From assembly GCF_030272615.1 (NCBI RefSeq), contig NC_081407.1:101043897-101107896 (forward strand): a stretch of 64,000 bases of DNA, read 5' to 3'. Below are positions 1-11,694 of the stretch, piece after piece (the stretch's first letter is position 1; each line of letters begins with the position of its first letter). The notes under the pieces are model-generated. The model made no database searches. It was given only the letters and a program-made list of their open reading frames with translations, and was not told the DNA's origin. The translations under genes were made by a program, and so were the position numbers. The DNA comes from Cryptomeria japonica. Its lineage: Eukaryota; Streptophyta; Pinopsida; Cupressales; Cupressaceae.

Positions 1-797
1 CTCCTGTTGCAAAAATGACGTCCATTAGATTTTTGCTTTCTATTGCTACTGCTTATGATTTAGAGGTTGAGCAAATGGATGTGAAAACTGCTTTCCTTCA
101 TGGTGATTTGGAGGAAGATATTTATATGACACAGCCGGAGCACTATGTGGTGAAAGGCAAAAGTAATTTGGTCTGTAAATTGAAGAAATCTTTGTATGGC
201 CTCAAACAAAGTCCTAGGATGTGGTACCAAAAATTTGATACATATGTGTTGAGTTTGGGATTTGAACGTTCTAAATTAGATCACTGTGTTTATTATAAAT
301 TTGATGGTGATCATTTCTTATTCATTGCATTGTATGTTGATGATATGTTATTCATTGGTAAAGGGAAAGGTATGATTTCAGAACTGAAGTCTCAGCTCGC
401 TGCTAAATTTGAAATGAAAGATCTTGGTGCAGCAAAGCACATTCTTGGGATGGAAATTAGAAGAGATAGGGTGAACAGAAAGCTATGGCTAGGCCAGAGT
501 AAGTATGTGAATTTAGTGTTACAGAGGTTCAACATGCAGAATTGTAGACCATTGAGTGTTCCTTTTACAGTTGGAATGAAACTATCTATTTCAGATTGTC
601 CTACATCCCCATTGGAGATGGAAGACATGAGCAGAGTGCCTTACTAGAGTGCAGTTGGAAGCTTGATGTATGCTATGGTCTGTACTAGACCAGACATTGC
701 CCAAGCAGTGAGAGTACTTTCTAGATATATGTCTAATCCTAGTAGAGTTCATTGGGATGCAGTCAAAAAAGTCTTATGGCTATTGAGTTGCCTCTGA
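1..797 (+). pseudogene. TE1: Tork-like Ty1/copia reverse transcriptase fragment
   Basis: This is the C-terminal part of a copia pol polyprotein, open from 15 to a TAG at 645-647 and continuing in frame to about 797. The RT core shows QMDVKTAFLHGDLEE, LYGLKQSP and the catalytic YVDD at 333-344 (residues 107-110). After the stop, the frame keeps the SLMYAM..TRPDIA block that precedes RNase H. The FEMKDLGAAKHILGMEI wording is typical of the Tork/Tnt1 lineage and differs from the other copia copies here. RNase H is missing: coding stops near 797 and LTR-like DNA follows. The 5' part lies outside the window. It is a dead fragment, given the in-frame stop and the lost RNase H. The family call is firm; the lineage call rests on remembered motif wording. 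Confidence 0.9.
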
Positions 798-1094
798 ATC
801 TCTGATTAGTGGTACTATTGCGAAGAGCTTGCTCTGCAAGTATGTTGTAATCTGTTTTTGATTGCTGAATAAAATATTGAGTTGCTTTTGGAGTGTGGGG
901 TTTTTCTCCCGAAAGGGTTTTCCCCACATAAATCACTGTATTGTGGTATGAATGTTATTATATCTATTTCTATTTTCTATAACTGTTGTAACGATCTGAA
1001 AAATTTTTGCATTACCCTCCTCTCAAGGTTAGTGTAGGGAGTTGTTTCTGCTACTTAACTTCCTTACATTGCCATCAATGCCAAAGGGGGATAT
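798..1094 (+). mobile_element. LTR-like remnant after TE1, ending in the TE2 polypurine tract
   Basis: No coding potential. The stretch with GTGGGG, TTTTCTCCCGAAAGGG and TTTTCCCCACATAAATC resembles the U5 part of Tork-type copia LTRs, so the RT of TE1 may have been joined to its LTR by an internal deletion. The last bases (ATCAATGCCAAAGGGGGATAT, 1075-1094 region) match the pre-LTR polypurine tract seen at 5443-5457 and 35943-35959, and belong to the next LTR. Confidence 0.5.
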
Positions 1095-2121
1095 TGTTGG
1101 TATTTTAGATATGTTGATATGGTTTTGTCATTGATGTCAACACTTGTCAACACTTATCAGCACTTGGAGATTCTTGATTGTGTTCACCGACATGTCAATG
1201 ACTTATGCACAGTCACTGGTATTTGGTTCACCGACAGATTATATTGTTAACCGACACTTGGAATGACTTGAAGATTATTTGGTTATGTCGAAGAAATTAT
1301 GTGGACACTTGGTTTTGGTGATTTGTTCATTTGTTTGATCGGGTTTTCATATTTGTTGTTACTGACAAATAGGTCCAGGTTATGCACCGACAAGCACATC
1401 TATTCCAGATCAGCATATCACGTCATGAAGATGATTTGTTATTATTGTAAATGCATTGAGCCAACATGATGCATCAGATATTGATTCATTTGTAATTGAC
1501 TTTATTGTAATATCATTTAGTGAGCTGACCTACTCAATTGGTCTTAGGTTATGGTATAAATGTAAGATCTCATTTGTGAGATTAATATAGGATCAGAAAA
1601 AAGATTGTAATAAGGTATATGTGAATATAAGTAGAGCTATTCACGCAAACATCATTCAAGATTGTAGGAAGGTTTTAAGAAGGCAAATCAGAGCTAAATC
1701 GGTACTGAATCTAGCATATGAAGATGTTATTTTGAGAAGTACATCATCATTGGATTTAACCATCCAATTGTAGTCAGTGTGACTCCCATTTTGTGATTGA
1801 GTAGTGAGCTCTAGGCAGCTGGCCTTTCTACATCTGTAGACTCTATATTGTACACACATACTATTTGCAATAGTATCATTTGATTGTGGGTAAGGTTTCC
1901 CATCATGATTTTTTCCCTTACAGGGTTTCCATGTATAAATATCTGTGTTATGTGTTGTGGATGTTATTGTCTTGCTATTTCATACATTAATCTTTGTCGG
2001 TACTACAATTAATTGATAAAACTGTCTACCGACATAAAGTTTGGTTAAGTTGGTTTTGGTTTTTAATTTATTAGACAACTGATTCAGCCCCCCCCCTCTT
2101 AGTTGTCTCTAGGACCTGACA
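1095..2121 (+). repeat. TE2: 3' LTR of a SIRE-like copia element
   Basis: A 1027-bp LTR starting TGTTGGTATT directly after a polypurine tract (AAAGGGGGATAT) and ending ...CCTGACA after a run of C. It is homologous along its length to the TE8 LTRs: it shares the ATTGATGTCAACACTT block, the CCGACA motifs, the phrase CATCATGATTTTTTCCCTTACAGGG and the C-run before CTCTTAGTTG. Coding sequence of TE3 begins at the very next base, so TE2 was probably inserted in TE3, whose left half would lie outside the window. The flanks 1090-1094 (GATAT) and 2122-2126 (CATAT) match only imperfectly as a target duplication. Confidence 0.8.
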
Positions 2122-3460
2122 CATATGATAGGTGATAAAAGAAAATTTGTGAATACGGAGAGGTATGATGGTGGTATAGTAAGATTTGGAGATGATAAAG
2201 ATTGTGTGGTTTGTGGTAGAGGTTCTATTTCTTTTGATGGTAAGCATAATACTGATGGTGTCTTGTATGTTGAAGGTTTGAAGCATAATATTTTGAGTGT
2301 AAGATAGATGGTTGATAAGGGATATAATTTAGAATTGAAGAATGGTAAATGCAAGATTCTAAATGCCTCTGGTATGGAGATTGCATCAGGGACTAACACT
2401 AAAGGTAATATATTTCACTTGAATGCTAGTGAGAAAAGCTGTTTGATTTCTTAGATAGATGAAAGTTGGTTGTGGCATAGAAGGAAGTGTCATGTTAATT
2501 TTGACTGCATGATAAGGATAAGTTCTACTCAAGCTATTAGAGATTTTCCTAAGATTGTGAATCCTTCTAATCCAATATGTAAAGATTGTCAGTTGGGAAA
2601 GATAACAAGAACTTCATTCAGAAGTAAGTTGTATACATCTAATGGTTTATTGGATCTTGTGCATTCTTACTTGTGTGGTCCTACAAGAGTGAGAAGTATG
2701 CAGGGTGACAAATATTTCATGTTGTTGATTGATCATTACTCTAGAATGATGTGGGTTACTTTTCTAAGGAAAAAATTAGAAGCGTTGGAGAAATTTAAGA
2801 CACTCAAAGCTAAAGTGGAGACAAAGACATGGTTGAAGCTAAAGTGTCTGAGATCTGACAGGGGAGGAGAATTCACATTTTGTGAGTGATACATTTTATG
2901 AGAAAAATGGAATTAAAAGAAAGATATCTGCTTCTAGATACCCTCAACAGAACAAAGTTGTTGAAAGTAAGAACAAAACTATTTTGGATGCTGCTAGGAC
3001 TATGCTGATTGAATAAAATGTTGCACAAACCTTTTGGAGAGAAGTTGTTAGCACTACTATTTACACATTCAACTGGGTGCATATAAAAGGTGACCTTATG
3101 AGCTATGGTTTGGTCATGTTCCTATAGTTAGCTATTTCACATTTTTTGGAAGCAAATGTTATATCAAGTGATGAGGATACAAGAAAGTTTGATGCAAGAT
3201 GTGATGAAGGAATCTTCTTGGGTTATTCTACTAAGAGAAAGGCCTACCAGTGTTACAATAAGAGCTTGAATAGTATAGTGGAAAGTACACATGTGAAGGT
3301 TGATGAATGTCATGGAAAGCATATCAGAGCATGCGGATATGAATTTGATGATCAAGATGTTATTTAAAAGCCTACGGAGACTGAGATCTTAAAGTAGAAT
3401 GCTCCGGTAGAGATGGTTAATCCAAATATTATTGTTGCCAATGAATAAATTCAAGAGCCT
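2122..3460 (+). pseudogene. TE3 GAG-pre-integrase and integrase remnant
   Basis: The frame opens with the block after the copia protease site (HMIGDKRKF...GGIVRFGDDK), then the GAG-pre-integrase motif DESWLWHRRKCHVNFDCM near 2458-2512, then the integrase core. The core keeps YFMLLIDHYSRMMWV and CLRSDRGGEF, but the first catalytic Asp, normally in an HTDLCGP-type block, is Tyr here (HSYLCGP near 2665). The frame breaks after 2889 and resumes near 3146 with GIFLGYSTKRKAYQCYNKS, the integrase C-terminal block. Stops at 2305 and 2452 also interrupt it. Domain order fits copia (protease, integrase, RT, RNase H). Confidence 0.88.
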
Positions 3461-3539
3461 GAGAATTAGAACAATCAGAAGAGTCCAAGGTATGTGAGAT
3501 TGAATCATTCAAAAAATTAGATCATTGGTGATAAAAATA

Positions 3540-4416
3540 AAGGTGTAATGACTAGAAGAAGGATTGTTATTGAAGAGATATGTTTGATTTCAAAGATTGA
3601 ACCTAAAGATGTTGTTGAAGCATATAAAGTTGAGAATTGGATAAAAGCTATGGAAGATGAGTTGAATCAGATTGAGAAGAATAACACATGGGACTTGTTC
3701 CAAGACCTAAAGATAAGAATGCAATTGGCACTAAATGGGTATTCTAGAATAAACTAAATGAAGTTGGTGAAGTTGTCAAAAACAAAGCAAGATTGGTATG
3801 TAAAGGATGTTCACATATGGAAAGAATTGATTATGAGGAGAATTTTTCTTCGATAGCTAGAATTGAAGCTGTTAGATTATTACTTGCATATGCCACTTAC
3901 AAGAATTTCAAGGAAAATCAGATGGATGTTAAGTCAGCCTTTTTGAATGGTAATTTGGAAGAGGAAGTCTACATTGAGCAACTAGATAGATTTTCATTAT
4001 GAGATGAAGGAGACATAGTATGCAAATTGAAGAGAGTATTGTATGGATTGAAGCAAGCCCCTAGAGCGTGGTATACTAGATTGGATAGGTACTTGATGAA
4101 GTTTGGATTTTGTAAAGGTACTGCTGATAGTAATTTATACTTTAAGATTGATAATGATAACATTTTGATTATTGAAGTCTTTGTTGATGACATTATTTTT
4201 GGAGGAGATGATGATTTGAGTATGAAGTTTGTTGAAGATATACAAAAAGAGTTTGAGATGTCTATGATAGGTGAGATGAAATTCTTTTTAAAATTATTAA
4301 TTAGACAGATTAACAAAGGCATTTTCATTTCTCAATCTATGTATGTGAAGGAATTGTTGAAGAAGTTTGGGTTAGATGATTCCAAACTTGTTGGAACTCC
4401 TATGGTGACTGGATGA
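3540..4416 (+). pseudogene. TE3 reverse transcriptase remnant
   Basis: The RT starts with a degraded NWIKAMEDELNQIEKNNTW block (about 3640-3690), breaks near 3757, resumes as RIEAVRLLLAYATYKNFK and QMDVKSAFLNGNLEEEVYIEQ, breaks at 4001, and then runs 4027-4416 as [19 protein letters not shown] with the catalytic FVDD at 4180-4191. The wording EFEMSMIGEMKFFL and GIFISQSMYVKELLKKFG is the SIRE-type signature also seen in TE6 and TE8. A TGA at 4414-4416 and earlier frame breaks rule out a product. Confidence 0.9.
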
Positions 4417-4419
4417 AAG

Positions 4420-5100
4420 TTGTCTAAGAATGATGAATCTCATAAAGTAAATTTGACTTTGTATAGATCTATGGTTGGTGGACTGTTACAGTTGACTTAG
4501 ACTAGATCAGATGTTATGAATGTTGTTTGTCTTTGTGCAAGATTTCAAGGTGATCCTAAAGAGAGTCATGCTATTGTTGTAAAGAGGATTTTCAAATACT
4601 TGAAGTGAACAGTTGACTATGGTTTATGGTATCCTAAGAATGATGATTTCATGTTATGTGCTTATACTGATGCTGATTGAGCAGGTGATGTTGATGACCA
4701 GAAGAGTAATACTGGTGGACCTTTCTTTTTGGGGAAGAAGTTGGTTTCATGGTCTAGTAAGAAACAAAATGCTATATCTCTATCTACTACAAAAGTAATA
4801 CATTGTTGTTGCTAGTAACTGTACTCAATTAGTTTCGATGAAGAAGATGTTGAAGGATATTAGAATTTTGTATGATGATCCTATTGTTATATGCTGTGAC
4901 AATTCAAGTGCTATTAGTATTTACAAGAATTTAGTACTGCATTCAAAAATAAAGTATATATCAATTAAGTATCACTTCTTGAGGGAGAAAGTCAGTGATG
5001 AAGAAGTCAGATTGGAGTATGTATCTACAAAGGATTAGATTGCAAATATTTTTACTAAGCTCTTGCATGGAGATACATTTGTCTATTTGAGAGACAAGTT
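4420..5100 (+). pseudogene. TE3 RNase H remnant
   Basis: Copia RNase H in pieces. It starts after MVGGLLQLT, loses frame at several stops, shows the LVSWSSKKQNAISLSTT block near 4740-4790, has a one-base shift near 4795, and continues at 4838-5038 with MLKDI..YDDPIVICCDNSSAISI and KYISIKYHFLREKV. It ends near 5100 with a degraded IANIFTKLL block, the normal C terminus of copia pol. The untranslated tail follows. Confidence 0.85.
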
Positions 5101-5457
5101 AGGGGGTATTTGCCCCTCCTGATGAGAACTAGATGCATTGTGATGCATCAATCTGGTGGACTTCACAGCCTTATCTTCTTATCTATATTGACGAGTTGGT
5201 GCTGCTACTCAGTTAGAGTAGTCAGTGTGTGGTTCAGTGTGTGAGTTTATCCTAGGGGGAGAGAAGCATGATTTGTTTATGTCTTCGACATTGTTGTCAA
5301 AGGGGGAGAGAAGCAATGTGAAAAATTGCCTTATTTTTGAAGATTTGTGTGCATGATCTTAGGGGGAGATATTGTAGGAGACTGTTGGTGTTGATTTGTT
5401 CCTTTGCATTGATTGTTTTCACATTCATATGTTTCCATCAATTCCAAAGGGGGATAT
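5101..5457 (+). other. TE3 3' untranslated region and polypurine tract
   Basis: Non-coding DNA between pol and the 3' LTR. It repeats AGGGGGAGA-type purine runs (near 5253, 5302, 5361) before the final tract CCAAAGGGGGATAT that primes plus-strand synthesis. The same arrangement of several purine runs is seen in TE8 at 35660-35959. Confidence 0.7.
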
Positions 5458-6790
5458 TGTTGGATATTGCTATTGTTAGGATATGTTGTTGTCATTGATG
5501 TCAACATGTTCCTATGCTTTGGTGATTATAGAGAGTTGATTTGGTTGGTTTATCTATTTAGGATGTTGAATAAACCAAAGATACTTCATTATTTATTGAT
5601 TTCAGTGATACAAAAGTTTACTTGATCATATCTTTTGATATAGATTAAGGTTTGGCTTTTCTATTTAGTGGTTGGCAGAATGTGGTATTTGATCCATTAT
5701 ACTCTAGTGTGATGTAATTTTGAGTTGTGAATTTAGGAGAGTGTTTGGGATGTTCATGTGTATCTTTATTTCTAATGGCTCATGATTTGGTGCTCAACAA
5801 GTTATCTTTCTAGTCCGAGTTGCTACTGTTAAGTGTTCTTGAGTGTTAGCATGTTTATCAATGAAGATTTGAATAAGTGGTGTTGGTACAGCTATTATGG
5901 ATGGTTCTAACATGCTTGTTGGTGTTTCCTAATCATGTCCTATTTTTTTGGTGGTCCATATTGATCTTTGTGAATCTTATTGAAGATCTTTTGGGTCTGA
6001 TGATATTCTTCATGTTATATAGTATTTTCAGTGGTGTAGAGTATTGCGGTTGATCTTGGGGAGACTTCTGGTGGCATTGTGAGCTCGAGGATTTAATTTG
6101 GGTCCATGATATGTTGTCTATGGCATTGTATTAGTCGGGTGGTTTACTTATGTATCCTGTGATGTAATTTTGTAATTAGGTGTTAAGGGTTGAGTTGACC
6201 TTGTAGTCAAGGTTGATAATTTGTATAACTAGGTGTTATATTCATGTAATTCGTGTGTCGTGGTTGTCTGAATTATTAGAGAGTAGTATACTGTGAACAA
6301 GGGAATTCATCTTTTGATGAGGTGTATTGAGTAGAGATTTTTGCAAGGAAGACAAATGAGCTTAACCAAAACCGTCATTTGGCATTATGAGATGTTATTC
6401 TTTTAGTTCATCTTAAACGAATTGTAGTCTGAATGTTATTGTAAGGTAGTGAACCTTCCCTAAGGGTTGTAGCCTTTTTGGTCATTATATTTTGAGTAGT
6501 GAGCTCTAGGTAGTGTGCCTGAATGCATGCACATTCCCCATTATAATATTTACACATACAACTACAGAGTATCATCTTATTGTGGGTAGGTTCCCACTGT
6601 GGTTTTTTCCTTAATCAAGATTTCCACGTCAAAAATCTTGGTGTTATGTGTGTTTCTTGTATTTTGTTTATCTTCATTCTTACTGTAGTTGATTTGATCT
6701 CATACTATGCTTAAATTTTCTAATCCATTGAAAACTAATTCACCCCCCCTCCTGCCCACTCTCAGTTTTCCTTCATTGTTGTTGCCAACA
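5458..6790 (+). repeat. TE3 3' LTR
   Basis: A 1333-bp LTR beginning TGTTGG and ending CCAACA, a perfect 6-bp terminal inverted repeat, directly after the polypurine tract. It has the C-run (CACCCCCCCTCC) near its 3' end as in TE2 and TE8, and a typical AGGTTCCCACTGTGG...TTTTTCC block. It is diverged from the TE2 and TE8 LTRs, so it is another subfamily. The sequence on its right is Athila-like TE4, suggesting TE3 inserted there. Confidence 0.82.
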
Positions 6791-7249
6791 TTTCATTCAC
6801 ATTATCAATTAATTAATCTACCTTCTCATTTTCATGTGGGTTAGGAGTAGACATATCATCATATCCTTTGTTCTCAAGGCCTCATTGATCATGCTCTGGC
6901 TTATCTTATTCTATTTCATGGGCAATGTCTTTTGTCATGATCTGTACTTGAGGATTATTATCAACATTGTCCATTGGTCCCTCTGGATCCTATGCATTAT
7001 CTCTAAGGGCATTATATTTTTTGTTTCCTATTCTTGATTCATCTCTAATGTTGACATGACCCTAACATCCTTTATTTGTTGTTGTTGATTATCTATTGGT
7101 ACACTCTTTGGGTTAGTACTAGGTAAATCTTCTGGAGACTCATTGGCTTGTTGCTTGGATTCCTATTCTTTTACCTTCAGGCATTTTTCCCTACTAAACT
7201 CCCTATTGGAATTGTTTCATTTTTCAATTACTTCAAACAAAACTTCCAT
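6791..7249. other. TE4 3' end, no recognisable gene
   Basis: AT-rich sequence directly right of the TE3 LTR. Short ORFs exist on both strands but none has a recognisable motif. It is probably the tail of the degenerate downstream ORF of TE4. Confidence 0.4.
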
Positions 7250-8290
7250 TTCCTCAAAACCTAGCACACTACTAGCTACTTGGGATAAGTTATCTAAATT
7301 AGTTGAAGCATCCAATTTATGTTTTCCCTGTGTTACCAAATTTATTAGTGAGTGGTAGTTCCGAAGATTTATTTTTCTCACTGCGCTTCTTACTTGGGGG
7401 TGAAGGTTTTGGCTTGTTGGAATCTAATGCAACTCGCCTTGTAGTACTCTGGGTCATTCTTCTTCCAGGTTTTGGGATTTGTACAAAGGATTTACTAGGG
7501 ATTCCTTTGTGTTTCTTTTTACTAGTTTGTTTAGATGACCCTTATTGTTTAATTTATTCAGATATAGACTCCTCCTCATGAGTCCCATCTTCAACCAAAG
7601 AATTATCTTCGGAGGAACCCTCTGCAAAAGATTCCTCTTCCATAGAGGGTCTGGTATCCTCATCGTCCTAAGAATCGAAAAATGAGTCCCAATCATTGGG
7701 AGGAGACAATAATTTCAATTCTCGGAGTACAAAAAGTTTTATCAAACCATGGTGGGATAGAAAATGGGGTTTACCACTTCTCACCATTTTAGACATTTGT
7801 TACAAGGTATGATATAAAAAATTTGGAATATCGATCAACAAACCTTGCTGCAAATGCAACATTAATTTAAAATGTTGGGCAAAAACATACTGGAACCCAC
7901 CTTCACAAGTGATATAGTGAATGATGTATTTGGTGACGTCCTTCCAATGTCCTAGTAAGGATTGTAATTTGGTGCCCAACCCAAAAACCATTTCCATAGA
8001 CTTTCTCCTCTATAAGAATTTCTTTCATTTAACCGATCAAAAAAAAAATCTTCCGTGTTGGCTTTAACTTTGTAGACTGCTTGGATTTATTAGGGAAATA
8101 TTGTTCTCCTTTCAATGGCAGACCAAAAACTTCAACAATGATTTCCATGGTAACTATAATATCCAACCCTTGAATAGTAGTCTTCTGGTTGTGAAAATTA
8201 TGGGAAAGATATAACACAATTCTCTCATCAAACCCTCTCAATCGTTTGAAATAGACATCCCATTGGGCCTTCTGAAATTACACATATGCT
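7250..8290 (-). pseudogene. TE4 downstream ORF remnant of unknown function
   Basis: Several minus-strand open stretches lie downstream of integrase. The upstream part (8241-8029) reads GFDERIVLYLSHNF, IQGLDIIVTMEIIVEVFGLPLKG and EQYFPNKSK. That pattern, in which a GL.I.VT...I....GLP..GE..F block follows a hydrophobic start, recurs in ORFs placed after pol in plant gypsy elements, as I recall. Later parts are rich in Ser, Lys and acidic residues. At least ten stops or frame changes break it. I cannot assign a biochemical role. Confidence 0.5.
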
Positions 8291-9502
8291 TCAACATGTG
8301 CTTTTAAACCTTGCAAAGTGGTAGGTTCATGGCATGGGTAGTGACCTTTTGCCATGTCTGCAAAAACTCATTGTAGCTCAATTCCAATGACTCGGACAAG
8401 TATGGTTTTGGTAAATCAGTTAAATCCAATAATGAGTAATTAACAGGGAATGATGGGAAAATATCATAATTAGGGGTTATAAATGATAATGCATTAAAAT
8501 GATGAAAGTGACAAACCCTCCCCCCAATTGAGTGGTTGAGTCATCCATGAGGCAACTCACCATTTGACAATAGGAAACACAAAATATAAAATAAACTAAG
8601 AAAAACAAATTACCAATCACCACGAGTGAGAGAGGAATGTAGCAAGCCCAAATAGGAAGAAGGTACATCAGCACATGTCAAAATGATGGAATAAGGTATA
8701 TCATGATGGAAGATCTATTGAGATATGAAAGGAAGTAAGGTGGATGGAACAAGTCAGGAGTTATACAACACAGATGACAGAAACCATGATCACAACATTG
8801 GATATGGGCATTTAGGCAGCAATGATGGAGAGAGACATGGCAAGGGATGCATAAGCAAAAACTACCAAAGATCATAAAGAAAAGAAACCTGACACCATGG
8901 CAAGATGAATGAAGGAAAGAAAATAGAGATAAGATCAAGTATAAACCATAGCAATACGTGCCAAAATAATTCGTATAAAAAATAGAATAGGAGGAAATTC
9001 AAAGGAGGAGGTTCCCAAAAAGAATGAGAGCGGTAGAGCTAAAAGGCAAAGGATGGCTAGAAGTGGTCAAGGCAAGAAGAAAACCACCAAAAATGGTGGG
9101 ACCACTAAAGGATAGTAAGAGAGAACCCAATGAAGTGGAAATGCAATGAGGAGTAAAGGAAAGACAACTCCTATCACGAAGAGCAACAAGAGGATTTTTT
9201 TGTCTCGATAGTAGACCATAGGTAACTTGATTTTCAGCCTACCATCGCCTAGAGGTGTCGGTAACCCGATTCTCACCTCTAAGATTATTTAGTGGTTTAT
9301 GTCTACTAGAAACTAGTTTTCAAATGTTAACTATCCAACAACTCCCAAATGTTTTTGCTGTTGGATCTTTTATTGCTTTTTTATTTTAAATTGTGTTTTT
9401 TTTTTGTTTTTTATTTTAATTTCAATTTCTGATGAGACCAAAAGGAATGACTGCAAGTTCCTTCATTATTTCACTAAAGAAAGTTTCTTTAGAGAGAGGT
9501 TA
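8291..9502. other. TE4 spacer between integrase and downstream ORF
   Basis: No supported gene. A minus-strand frame at 9276-9067 encodes a very hydrophobic run (LLLLFVIGVVFPLLLIAF and more), which could be a membrane segment of an env-like protein or chance in T-rich DNA. A poly-T/A stretch lies at 9375-9425. Confidence 0.4.
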
Positions 9503-10800
9503 TTTGTATAGTTTCAGGCGATGTCCATTGACAAGAAGAACTCTTCTTTCAAACCCATAGTATAGAGACGTTCAACACCATTATCATATATCCTCTCAAT
9601 TTTGTAAGGCCTGAGCTACCGCATGTCAAACTTTCCTTTGAAATCTTGAAAATGGGAGTCATACAATAATACCCAATCACCTAGCTGAAATTACTTGTGT
9701 CGAATGAAGTGATCATGCCAAAGAGCACGTTATTTTTGAACCGTCTCTGCATGAAACGAAGCCTCCTGGCGCAATTCATCCAAAGAATGCAATTGAGCAA
9801 TACACTCTCTCTGTGCATAAAAAAGACTCATAACTAACTAAAGTGCAGTGTGAAGAGTCTTCACCTCAAATTTGATAGGGAGGATAGTCTTTTTACCATA
9901 GACAAGTTCATAAGGGGTTAGACCTATGGTGGTCTTCCATATTGTATGATAGGCCCACATAGCTTCAAGGAGCCATGTGGCCCAATCATGCTTATGAAGA
10001 GTAATTGTCTTGGTAAGGATGTTTTCAATTTCACTGATCGTGACTTCTACCTACCCATTCTCTTGAGAATGATATGGTAAGGACTTCTAATGTCAAATTT
10101 CATATTCATGAACCAAAGAAAAGATGAGATATGAGGTCCTTGATCTATGACTATCTCTCGTGGAACTCCAAATCTTGTAAAGATTTATGAATAAGGGAAG
10201 TGGGATACCTTTGTATCCCTGGCATATTTTAAGGCAATAACTTCAAACCACTTAGTTACATAATCTGTACACACAAGGATATATTTCTTGTTCTTTGATG
10301 GTGGGTTAATTGGTATGACAAAATCTAAACCTCATTTCTCAAAGGGTTCAATAACTAAGGATGTAGAGGTATTTCATCAAAGCATTTGGGACAACCCATA
10401 TATTAACATTTATCACAATGATAAACATAGTGCTTACAATCCTAGCCAATACTATCCAATAGTAAGACTCTTGGTAGTAGTGTGCTGGGAAACAAAATAT
10501 CCTTTTCAAGGTTCACTATGTCATCCCAAAGTAAGTTGAAGACATCATCCTTAGGGACACATAGATGCATGACATTATCAATTCCCATGTGAAAGAGAGA
10601 TCCATCAATCCATGTATACTGACCACTAAGTCCAACCAGCTTTCAACATTCCCTGGGAGAGAAGTGTGGAGGAAAATGACATGTGACAAGATAGTTTGCA
10701 ATGTCAGCAAACCACGGGCTTTTTGCTGAAATGGCAAAAAGAGGCTCATCTAGACTAGTGTCATCAACTAGTATCGACTCATCTTGTTGTTGTAATCAGG
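9503..10800 (-). pseudogene. TE4 integrase remnant (Athila-like)
   Basis: Read on the minus strand, the zinc-finger region is a degraded H..H-C..C block near 10460-10400, then the core is interrupted by stops. The C-terminal part is clear: WLLEAMWAYHTIWKTT and TPYELVYGKK near 9990-9890, followed by LGDWVLLYDSHFQDFKGKF and VNGHRLKLYK ending near 9503. These last blocks match the integrase end of plant Athila/Tat gypsy elements as I know them. Stops and at least two frameshifts make it inactive. Confidence 0.8.
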
Positions 10801-11690
10801 ACAAGAAATCTGCAACAACATTATAATGACCAGGCTTATCAAGTATATTAATATCAAATTATTGAAGCAAAATCAACCACCTAATTAATATACCAATTAC
10901 AATAGGTTTATTCATCAAAAATCATATTGCAGAATGACCAGTGTGAACAAACACTTTATCCCTAGTGATATAATGACAAAACTTGTTGATTCCATAAACA
11001 ATGACTAAGAATTCCTTTTTAGATACCATGTAGTTTACCTCTACTCTAGTGAATTTTTTTTTGATTTAGTAAAGGGAGTAGAAAAGATTATCTTCTTTTT
11101 GTCCAAGCACAACTCTCATAGAACAGTCTGAAGTATCAATGTGAATATGAAAAGGTAATTCCCAATTTGGACCTCTAAGCATAGCTGTAGTTACAAGTTT
11201 GGTCTTAATGGTATCAAAATCTTCTTGACATTCTAATGTCCATAAGAAAGTAACATCTTTGGCTAGTAGAGAAAAAAGAGGTGAGGCAATCTTACTAAAG
11301 TTGTGGATGAACCTATGGTAATACCCTGTATGACCTAGAAAGCTTCGAACATCCTTTTGACTACTGGATGTAGGCAAGTCCTTGATGATTTGTATCTTTT
11401 TGGGGTCTACCTCAATACCCTTAGAAGAAATATAGTGTCCTAGTACAATCCCCTCAGTCATAAGGATGTGGCACTTTTCATGACTCAAAGAGAGGTTAGT
11501 GTCAATACATCTCTTAAGTACCTTCTCTAAATTTGCCTTAGCCTCATCATAAGTATTACAATATACAATGAAATCATCCATGCCTCAACACAATTGTATA
11601 TGAGATCCACAAAAATACTCAAAAATGCCCTTTGAAAGCTAGGAGGGGCATTACATAACCCAAAAGGTAACACATTGTAATGGTGTGAAA
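10800..11690 (-). pseudogene. TE4 reverse transcriptase / RNase H remnant
   Basis: The frame at 11581-11066 (171 codons) starts at the catalytic MDDF (11570-11581) and continues with KCHILMTEGIVLGHYIS, KGIEVDPKKIQIIKDLP, VRSFLGHTGYYHRFI, FSKIASPLFSLLAKD and FHIHIDTSDCSMRVVLGQ, the RT-to-RNase H junction of gypsy elements. Just upstream, in another frame, lies LPFGLCNAPPSFQRAFLSIF. The finger subdomain is absent because TE5 LTR sequence begins near 11690. RNase H continues leftward with stops to about 10800. Confidence 0.9.
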
Positions 11691-11694
11691 AGGA

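Larger units (their letters stand above)
2122..6790 (+). mobile_element. TE3: SIRE-like Ty1/copia element, 5' part missing
   Basis: Internal pol from just after the protease active site to RNase H (2122-5100), a 3' untranslated stretch, a polypurine tract (AAAGGGGGATAT, about 5446-5457) and a 3' LTR (5458-6790). The left part is absent because TE2 sits there or because it was deleted. Many stops and several frameshifts make it non-functional. Confidence 0.85.
6791..11690 (-). mobile_element. TE4: Athila-like Ty3/gypsy element, minus strand, heavily decayed
   Basis: Reading leftward: partial RT (about 11690-11400), RNase H (11400-10800), integrase (about 10700-9503), then a long 3' region with a degenerate ORF (about 8290-7250). 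No LTR of its own is visible: the left edge abuts the TE3 LTR and the right edge joins the TE5 LTR inside the RT. The integrase C-terminal wording and a coding region downstream of integrase point to the Athila/Tat clade. Confidence 0.75.

Noticed and set aside
1090-2126. TE2 as a solo LTR with a perfect target duplication
   Set aside because: The flanks GATAT/CATAT do not match exactly and a polypurine tract lies just upstream, which fits a 3' LTR better than a solo LTR.
6834-7037. A 67-codon hydrophobic plus-strand ORF
   Set aside because: It lies antisense to TE4, in T-rich DNA, with no supporting feature.
9067-9276. Hydrophobic ORF as an envelope protein
   Set aside because: Only 69 codons in T-rich DNA with no signal peptide, cleavage site or neighbouring coding block in frame.
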